Translations under genes and position numbers: made by a program
Shown here: in pieces, positions 1 to 3,089 of the stretch
Layout: each line of letters starts with the position of its first letter
Position numbering within the stretch: position 1 is the stretch's first letter
The notes under the pieces: generated by a model
Databases searched by the model: none
What the model was told of the DNA's origin: nothing
Seen by the model: the letters and a program-made list of their open reading frames with translations, nothing else
DNA from: MTP4 sp9310u
GTDB taxonomy: Archaea; Halobacteriota; Methanosarcinia; Methanosarcinales; Methanosarcinaceae
DNA length: 5,328 nucleotides
Direction: 5' to 3'
NCBI GenBank assembly: GCA_030627005.1
Contig: DAOUSW010000182.1
Location: forward strand, 1 to 5,328

Positions 1-94
1 CAAAATCTAATTGGATTGTAACACCTGCGGAACGCGGGGAAGAGCCTGGGGACTTGTGAACAGAAGTTCAATGGATGAACCAGGAAGCCCCTGA
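1..94 (+). pseudogene. tnpB: TnpB C-terminal fragment, apparently frameshifted
   Basis: TnpB is the RNA-guided nuclease of IS200/IS605 elements and the ancestor of Cas12. Only the tail is visible. Frame 1 reads Q-N-L-I-G-L and then stops at 19-21; this resembles what follows the last RuvC motif (RDxNAA-x-N-I/L) in TnpB. From base 11, frame 2 reads LDCNTCGTRGRAWG and then LVNRSSMDEPGSP, stopping at 92-94. A GTxGxxAWG segment and an EPGSP or EAGSP ending are typical of TnpB tails. Joining the two pieces requires a one-base frame change around bases 10-20, so this copy looks decayed, although the truncation comes after the catalytic residues and might be tolerated. A third frame (3-59) reads through to VTPAERGEEPGDL and could mislead. 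Family assignment rests on the tail plus the terminal hairpin. Confidence 0.5.
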
Positions 95-110
95 GTCTTT
101 AGCTCAGGGG
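88..110 (+). repeat. Subterminal hairpin of the transposon right end
   Basis: The perfect 8-bp stem cccctgag/ctcagggg has a 7-nt loop, tctttag. It overlaps the last codons and stop of the tnpB remnant. In IS200/IS605 elements this hairpin is both the TnpA recognition structure and the 3' end of the scaffold of the TnpB guide RNA (omega/reRNA), whose guide portion is copied from the DNA immediately outside the element, here from about base 119 onward. Confidence 0.7.
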
Positions 111-129
111 TAGTTCACAAGGTCTTTTA

Positions 130-183
130 ATGGTGCTTTTTTCGGATTGCCTGCTTATGGTGCTGTTTTTTGCCGGGATTGCC
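130..183. repeat. Imperfect direct repeat, 27-bp offset, beside the IS end
   Basis: Bases 130-151 (atggtgcttttttcggattgcc, given here in two parts: atggtgcttttttc, ggattgcc) are echoed at 157-183 as atggtgctgttttttgccgggattgcc with small insertions. The starts are 27 bp apart, so the ATGs are in frame. Together they open a 39-codon reading frame (130-249) with a hydrophobic start, which has no ribosome binding site and is probably not a gene. The duplication starts 12 bp outside the inferred transposon end. Confidence 0.45.
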
Positions 184-218
184 GGGGCCGTATCATTGGA
201 AATTCCGGGGAACACCAT

Positions 219-240
219 CCCCTTTATTTCTACTGGAAAT
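219..240 (-). repeat. CCCC-tailed palindrome, copy 1
   Basis: On the plus strand this reads CCCC-TTT followed by atttctactggaaat (226-240), a 15-bp palindrome centred on the c of 'act' with one mismatch in the arms. The same arrangement, CCCC then three bases then ATTTCCAcTGGAAAT, recurs three more times in the next 860 bp, always in the same orientation. On the minus strand it reads as a CCAGTGGAAAT-like core followed by AAGGGG. Confidence 0.6.
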
Positions 241-440
241 TTTTTATAGTTTAATTATTTTGATGCTGGTATTTTTTCGATTTCTATTTGTTTTATCCTC
301 TTATCTATATTCTTCATGCCTTGTCTTTTGTATTTCCCTTTTTTTATGGTCAGGGCTTATCTTCCTGTTTTGTTTTTGTATCCGGGGTTTTCGGGTTGGT
401 GGGGGGTTGCTTTACAATGTCCCGAATTTTTCCCGGTGAG
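236..440. other. T-rich, strand-asymmetric block
   Basis: The plus strand is dominated by T, with many runs of 4-8 T. Any forward reading frame therefore looks like a membrane protein; one reading (TTG start at 170, stop at 437-439, 89 residues) is almost entirely Phe, Leu, Ile, Ser and Cys. It has no ribosome binding site, and its composition is what T-rich noncoding DNA gives. The reverse strand is interrupted by stops. I treat the block as noncoding or as a decayed remnant. Confidence 0.5.
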
Positions 441-449
441 GAGTTCAAT

Positions 450-653
450 TTAATCTTTTTGTAATTTTGCATTTATATATATAAACTCATCATTTCCACT
501 GGAGATTATGTGTCTGGAGTCATTTGACTTGAGGTGTATATACCGGAATTTCTTCCAGTACTCAATGGTGTTGTAAAGTCGGGACGCGTGGGTTTGACAA
601 ACGTTTTCCCTGTTTAGGGGTCTACACCCCTCCATTTCCATTGGAGTTTTCAA
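450..653 (-). CDS. Doubtful small hypothetical protein, 67 aa
   Basis: This is an open frame from TTG at 653 (alternative ATGs at 641 and 635) to TAA at 450. It begins MKTPMEMEGCRPLNRE and contains NTIEYWKKFRYIHLKSNDS, a natural-looking mix of aromatic and charged residues. No signal peptide, membrane segment or known motif is visible, and no function can be assigned. Against it: there is no clear Shine-Dalgarno sequence before any start. Its beginning lies inside palindrome copy 3 (627-648) and its end contains copy 2 (485-506), so it may simply be an open stretch of a dispersed repeat. In its favour, other palindrome copies read P-V-E-I-K-G in the corresponding frame, echoing the P-M-E-M-E-G start here, which could mean that a small-protein family carries the repeat at its 5' end. 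Confidence 0.28.
   Translation of the reverse strand: MKTPMEMEGCRPLNRENVCQTHASRLYNTIEYWKKFRYIHLKSNDSRHIISSGNDEFIYINAKLQKD
472..485. promoter_or_regulatory. Palindromic TATA-like sequence, orphan
   Basis: The sequence tttatatatataaa is a perfect 14-bp palindrome that resembles the archaeal TATA box in both directions. No convincing gene starts at a suitable distance on either strand: a start site about 26 bp to the right would fall near palindrome copy 2, and one to the left near 453. It may be a chance A/T run or the promoter of an unrecognised small RNA. Confidence 0.2.
485..506 (-). repeat. CCCC-tailed palindrome, copy 2 (degenerate tail)
   Basis: The 15-bp core atttccactggagat (492-506) matches the palindrome with one arm mismatch, but the preceding CCCC has decayed to ACTC. 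It lies just to the right of the orphan TATA-like palindrome. Confidence 0.5.
616..631. repeat. Small perfect hairpin next to palindrome copy 3
   Basis: The arms aggggt (616-621) and acccct (626-631) form a perfect 6-bp inverted repeat with a 4-base loop, ctac. The right arm contains the CCCC tail of palindrome copy 3. No T-run follows on either strand, so there is no support for a terminator. Confidence 0.4.
627..648 (-). repeat. CCCC-tailed palindrome, copy 3
   Basis: CCCC-TCC is followed by atttccattggagtt (634-648), with two arm mismatches to the consensus. Copies 2 and 3 bracket a 156-bp segment that coincides with most of the small reverse ORF, in direct-repeat arrangement. Confidence 0.5.
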
Positions 654-799
654 GTCTGATGAATCTACGTGACTTTTCGGATCACAGTCTCGGGAATAAA
701 AAAGTCAAAAATTATAGTGAATCCAAGAATTAATTACACTTTTCAAGACCAATTATACTCAAAGACCAAAATTCTTTCACCGGTCTCAAGTGAAGGTTT

Positions 800-878
800 A
801 ACCACAGAAAGCACAGAAAACACGGAATTAAGGAAATAGAGGCACAATCCTTCCGTGCTTTCCGCGTCTTCCGTGGTT
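800..878. repeat. Foldback (inverted) repeat with 28-bp arms
   Basis: The left arm 800-827 begins aaccacagaaagcacag; the right arm 851-878 ends cttccgtggtt. The reverse complement of the left arm matches the right arm at 22 of 28 positions by hand count, and several mismatches become G-U pairs in RNA, so a long stem with a 23-nt loop (828-850) can form. Sequences of the type ACCACAGA-GCACAGA-ACACGGA are familiar as dispersed intergenic repeats in many prokaryotes. The element may be a miniature mobile repeat or a decayed one; no coding content is seen. Confidence 0.65.
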
Positions 879-1076
879 ATAATGAAAGTGTAAATATTTA
901 CGTCCGGGACTATAGTTTAAAAATCGAGTTCTTGGAGGGGATAAGGGAAACTGGTGTTCCAAAGGTTTGAATGCAGTACGTTTTTATAATTCTAAAACTT
1001 AGCCAAATTCCTGATTACAGTTCATTAGTTGTTTTTCTTATCTAATTTACAGAGCAAAGTTTCTTAAAAACGACAA

Positions 1077-1098
1077 CCCCTTAATTTCCACTGGAATA
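1077..1098 (-). repeat. CCCC-tailed palindrome, copy 4
   Basis: CCCC-TTA is followed by atttccactggaata (1084-1098), with one arm mismatch at the outer edge. On the minus strand it lies about 120 bp beyond the aroA' stop codon. There it opens an 18-codon frame starting M-I-I-P-V-E-I-K-G that ends after one T-run; this is not called as a gene. Confidence 0.55.
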
Positions 1099-1215
1099 AT
1101 CATGACAAATCCTATTTTAGATACGCCTGACTCCTCAGATTCGTTTGATTCTTCTGATTCTTATGTTTACCTTTTTTCCGGAGGGCTTCTTCGGCCCCCC
1201 GTTCCCCTTATTGCT

Positions 1216-2019
1216 TCAGGCTCTTTTATCTGCTTCAATAACTTCTTCCGCGCTCATCCCACCATGGACGAGCTTTGCGATTCTCCTGATGAGGTTTGTG
1301 GGGTCTTCTGCCTGGAAGACGTTTCTCCCGATAGCAACTCCCCGTCCTCCGGCTTCCAGGGAGCCTTCGATCATTTCAAAGAGTTCTCTTTCGGAGTTGA
1401 CTTTAGGGCCGCCTGCAATGATCACCGGTACAGGGCAGCCTTTTACGACTTCCCTGAAAGTTTCCGGATCTCCGGTGTAGTTAGTCTTGACAATATCTGC
1501 TCCGAGTTCGGCTCCTATCCTTGCGGCATGTTTTACGACATCAACATCGTATTCCGAACGGACTTTCTTTCCTCTCGGGTACATCATGGCCAGGAGGGGC
1601 ATTCCCCATTCGTCGCATTTCCTTGCAACCTGCCCGAGTCCCTGGAGCATCTCAAACTCGTCTTCCGCCCCGATGTTGATATGTACCGAGACTGCGTCGG
1701 CTCCTACCTTGATCGCCTCTTCCACGGTCGTGACAAGCACTTTGTGGTTCGGGTCCATTGCAAGGGAGGTCGAGGCTGAGAGGTGGATGATAAGGCCTAC
1801 ATCGTGCCCGTATCCCCTGTGCCCGTATTTGGGAAGGCCCATGTGCCCGAGCACGGCGTTTGCCCCGCCTTCAGCTACTTTGTTAACCGTTTCCTGAAGG
1901 TTTTCAATCCCTTTGATGGGGCCTGCCCCTACCCCGTGATCCATGGGGATGACAATGGCGTTTCCTGTGTTCCGGTCGAAAATGCGTTCCATCCTTACGG
2001 ATTTACCGATTGTGCTCAT
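1216..2019 (-). CDS. aroA': 2-amino-3,7-dideoxy-D-threo-hept-6-ulosonate (ADH) synthase
   Basis: This cytoplasmic class I aldolase of the DhnA/FbaB family, 267 aa, catalyses the first step of the archaeal alternative shikimate pathway: transfer of a carbon unit from 6-deoxy-5-ketofructose 1-phosphate onto L-aspartate semialdehyde. The product is used by dehydroquinate synthase II (AroB'). Seen: PMDHGV with Asp27, MMYPRGK with Tyr147, IVKTNYTGD with Lys178 (Schiff-base lysine), and the phosphate-binding segments AGGPK (202-206) and GRNVFQ (231-236). These residues sit exactly six below Asp33, Tyr153 and Lys184 of Methanocaldococcus MJ0400, as I recall that numbering, and the length fits. Start: ATG at 2019 gives the usual KSVRMERIF opening; only a weak AGGA lies upstream. 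Stop is TGA. No aroB' is visible nearby. A fructose-bisphosphate aldolase of the same family is the main alternative. The long plus-strand frame opposite is a shadow. Confidence 0.92.
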   Translation of the reverse strand: MSTIGKSVRMERIFDRNTGNAIVIPMDHGVGAGPIKGIENLQETVNKVAEGGANAVLGHMGLPKYGHRGYGHDVGLIIHLSASTSLAMDPNHKVLVTTVEEAIKVGADAVSVHINIGAEDEFEMLQGLGQVARKCDEWGMPLLAMMYPRGKKVRSEYDVDVVKHAARIGAELGADIVKTNYTGDPETFREVVKGCPVPVIIAGGPKVNSERELFEMIEGSLEAGGRGVAIGRNVFQAEDPTNLIRRIAKLVHGGMSAEEVIEADKRA

Positions 2020-2068
2020 GGAATGTCCTATATTGGTTCGGTAATATATACTTTTTTGATATATTTTT
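2020..2068 (-). promoter_or_regulatory. Promoter region of aroA'
   Basis: Read on the minus strand, atcaaaaaag (2060-2051) is a purine-rich BRE-like run and tatatattac (2050-2041) a TATA box. The box centre is about 27 bp before the ATG, so the transcript would begin at or next to the start codon. A second A/T box, aaaaatatat (2068-2059), would give a leader of roughly 15-20 nt containing the weak AGGA. The promoter lies between dut and aroA', suggesting that aroA' is transcribed on its own. Confidence 0.5.
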
Positions 2069-2090
2069 AGCAGTTTGTGGGTGCAGGCCA

Positions 2091-2130
2091 GAACCGGCTT
2101 TCCCGCTTGAGCCGTGGGTCTGCGGCTTCA
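2091..2130. other. GC-rich inverted repeats between dut and aroA'
   Basis: Three short complementary segments, ccggct (2094-2099), agccg (2110-2114) and cggct (2123-2127), can form alternative 5-bp hairpins. This is the only GC-rich patch in the 146-bp gap and lies 35-70 bp beyond the dut stop. No T-rich tract follows on the minus strand, so a dut terminator is possible but not shown. Confidence 0.25.
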
Positions 2131-2165
2131 GTGCAGAATATTGGTTATCGGGTTTTTACAGCTAA

Positions 2166-2684
2166 TCATTGTTTCGTGTTTTCGTTCTGGTAAATCCCGG
2201 AATACCCTTCTTCCACTTCGCTGCCCAGGGTATAGAAAAGCAGTTGCATGATGCGGGCGTCTTTCTTCAGCCGGAACCCTGCAGGGTTGTAGACTACCAG
2301 CATGGATTCGCTTCGCCCCCGGTACCCTGCGTCCCAGACCGCGGTTTCAAGGGTGGCTCCGCAGCGGATCAGGGTGGACCTTGGCTTTGCGATTGCGGCA
2401 AGATTTTTGGGGATGTTTACGATTTCATTAAAAAGGACTTTATATATCCCTTCGGGCAGGTGGACCCAGCCCTCCGTATCAAATTCCAGGGGACTGCCTC
2501 CGGGAAGTTTTCGTTCGGAGTTGTCAAAGTCCACAGCTCCTGCCCCTTCGATTGTTCTCACTTCCTTCAGGGTCATTTCAAGCCCGTTGGGCTGGACCTG
2601 GGTTTCGGGATCAACGGCATTTTCAAGCAGGGGTGGGTTTGCCCGCATCAGTTTTCTCAGTTCGTTGCTGGATAGGAGTGCCAT
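2166..2684 (-). CDS. dut: Deoxyuridine 5'-triphosphate nucleotidohydrolase (archaeal dUTPase)
   Basis: This 172-aa cytoplasmic enzyme of the dCTP deaminase/dUTPase trimer family hydrolyses dUTP to dUMP and pyrophosphate, limiting uracil in DNA and supplying the thymidylate precursor. Seen: QPNGLEMTL (31-39), matching the family's QPxSxDLxL motif; IAKPRSTLIRCG (98-109) with Ser103 and Arg107, equivalent to the RSSxxR nucleotide-binding motif; ETAVWDAGYRG (113-123) with Asp118; QLLF (147-150); and the tail YSGIYQNEN (161-169), like the C-terminal lid. The catalytic glutamate of dCTP deaminases is not at an obvious position (Glu126 is a candidate), so dUTPase is preferred, with a bifunctional dCTP deaminase/dUTPase as the alternative. 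Start: ATG at 2684, with no Shine-Dalgarno sequence. The gene is divergent from the surface-protein gene and 146 bp upstream of aroA'; their functions are unrelated. Confidence 0.9.
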   Translation of the reverse strand: MALLSSNELRKLMRANPPLLENAVDPETQVQPNGLEMTLKEVRTIEGAGAVDFDNSERKLPGGSPLEFDTEGWVHLPEGIYKVLFNEIVNIPKNLAAIAKPRSTLIRCGATLETAVWDAGYRGRSESMLVVYNPAGFRLKKDARIMQLLFYTLGSEVEEGYSGIYQNENTKQ

Positions 2685-2730
2685 AGGGATTCGAATTGCG
2701 GTGATTGCTTATTATAATTTCGATTTTTGG
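2685..2730 (-). promoter_or_regulatory. Promoter region of dut
   Basis: On the minus strand, ccaaaaatcg (2730-2721) followed by aaattataat (2720-2711) looks like BRE plus TATA. The centre is about 30 bp before the ATG, giving a predicted start within a few bases of the codon. The bases between, ending cgaatccct, contain no Shine-Dalgarno sequence, consistent with a near-leaderless message. Confidence 0.45.
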
Positions 2731-2863
2731 GGTGATATCCTTTTATTGAGTTTTGCTTTTCTTGCCCGCTTCTTCTTTTTTAAGCCCCGTTTTCTTTTTT
2801 TATTGTAACCAGTGCCAGTGTTTTTTTATTTTTCATAAGTGGTAATGAAAAAGCTTTACTGTT

Positions 2864-3057
2864 ATTGAGTAAATAAATATGACCTGTTAAGTTCCAATCA
2901 TTATTGCTTTAAATTGAGTAAATAAATTTAATCTGTTAAGTTCCAATCATTATTGCTTTAAATTGAGTAAATAAATTTAATCTATTAAGTTCCAATCATT
3001 ATTGATTTAAATTGAGTAAATAAATTTAATCTATTAAGTTCCAATCATTATTGCTTT
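2864..3057 (+). repeat. Tandem array: four copies of a 49-bp unit
   Basis: The copies begin at 2864, 2913, 2962 and 3011, each with attgagtaaataaat; the last is cut two bases short. Differences are few: copy 1 differs from copy 2 at three positions, copy 2 from copy 3 at two, and copy 3 from copy 4 at one apart from the very end. Every unit contains an A/T-rich TATA-like stretch (taaataaatttaat in copies 2-4) and an imperfect 12-bp palindrome, caatcattattg. There are no spacers, so it is not a CRISPR array. It ends 32 bp before the ATG of the surface-protein gene, so it forms, or overlaps, that promoter. Confidence 0.92.
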
Positions 3058-3089
3058 TTCAGTTCCGAATTGAAGAGAGGCTGCTAAAA
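3011..3089 (+). promoter_or_regulatory. Likely promoter and ribosome binding site of the surface-protein gene
   Basis: The last repeat copy offers a TATA-like taaataaatttaat at 3017-3030; a start about 26 bp downstream would fall near 3051, giving a leader of about 40 nt. gagagg (3075-3080) is a reasonable Shine-Dalgarno sequence nine bases before the ATG at 3090. This decides the start: the in-frame TTG at 3051 lies inside the repeat and has no such site. Because each repeat carries the same A/T stretch, several start points are possible. Confidence 0.45.

Larger units (their letters stand above)
1..118 (+). mobile_element. Right end of an IS200/IS605-family (IS1341-like) element
   Basis: This is the 3' terminal part of a TnpB-encoding transposon that enters from outside the window. 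Seen: a tnpB-like C-terminal tail ending in EPGSP, overlapped by a perfect 8-bp inverted repeat (cccctgag at 88-95 and ctcagggg at 103-110, loop 96-102), followed by tagttcac at 111-118. In this family a hairpin close to the right end, overlapping or just after the tnpB stop, is recognised as single-stranded DNA by the TnpA transposase, and cleavage lies a few bases beyond it. I place the end at about 118 by analogy with archaeal relatives; the exact base is inferred. No tnpA is visible, and the left end and most of tnpB lie outside the window. A second small inverted repeat, gttca/tgaac (66-80), lies just upstream. Confidence 0.72.
119..1215. other. Gene-poor, repeat-rich spacer between the IS end and aroA'
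   Basis: I see no convincing gene in this 1.1-kb stretch. It contains, in order: an imperfect duplication (130-183), a T-rich block (about 236-440), four CCCC-tailed palindromes (219-240, 485-506, 627-648, 1077-1098), a doubtful small reverse ORF (450-653), a palindromic TATA-like sequence (472-485), a small perfect hairpin (616-631) and a foldback repeat (800-878). Bases 880-1076 are A/T-rich with nothing recognised. Bases 1099-1215 include a short run of gaY-tcN repeats (about 1129-1161) and an imperfect GC hairpin (1180-1200). No run of T follows that hairpin on the aroA' strand, so it is not supported as a terminator of aroA'. Confidence 0.6.
2685..3089. other. Divergent spacer between dut and the surface-protein gene
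   Basis: This 405-bp A/T-rich spacer has no gene. Next to dut is the dut promoter, then a T-rich stretch (about 2745-2835, plus strand) with a ccagtg-ccagtg direct repeat at 2809-2820. The 49-bp tandem array (2864-3057) follows, then 32 bp carrying the ribosome binding site of the surface-protein gene. An 18-codon frame on the minus strand starting at 2836 is not a gene. Confidence 0.6.

Noticed and set aside
170..439. 89-codon hydrophobic plus-strand frame that looks like a membrane protein
   Set aside because: It starts at TTG without a ribosome site and lies in T-rich DNA, which automatically encodes Phe, Leu and Ile; no conserved feature is visible.
1180..1200. GC-rich hairpin as terminator of aroA'
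   Set aside because: The stem has one mismatch, and on the minus strand it is followed by an A-rich, not T-rich, sequence; the T-run lies on the wrong side.
1102..1779. 225-codon plus-strand frame beginning MTNPILDTPDSSDS just after palindrome copy 4
   Set aside because: Most of it lies antisense to aroA', whose catalytic motifs are unmistakable. The Ser/Asp start comes from a short DNA repeat, and there is no ribosome binding site.
2169..2675. 168-codon plus-strand frame opposite dut
   Set aside because: It is the mirror of a well-recognised dUTPase gene, has no recognisable motif and has no upstream signals.
2781..2836. Lys-rich small ORF on the minus strand
   Set aside because: It closes after 18 codons, and its lysines come from A-runs.
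2864..3057. CRISPR array
   Set aside because: The 49-bp units are directly adjacent with no unique spacers and no cas genes; the same holds for the 17-bp array at 5173-5328.
3051..3089. Upstream TTG start giving a 703-residue surface protein
   Set aside because: The TTG lies within the last 49-bp repeat copy. The extra 13 residues would precede the signal peptide with charged residues, while ATG at 3090 has gagagg nine bases upstream.
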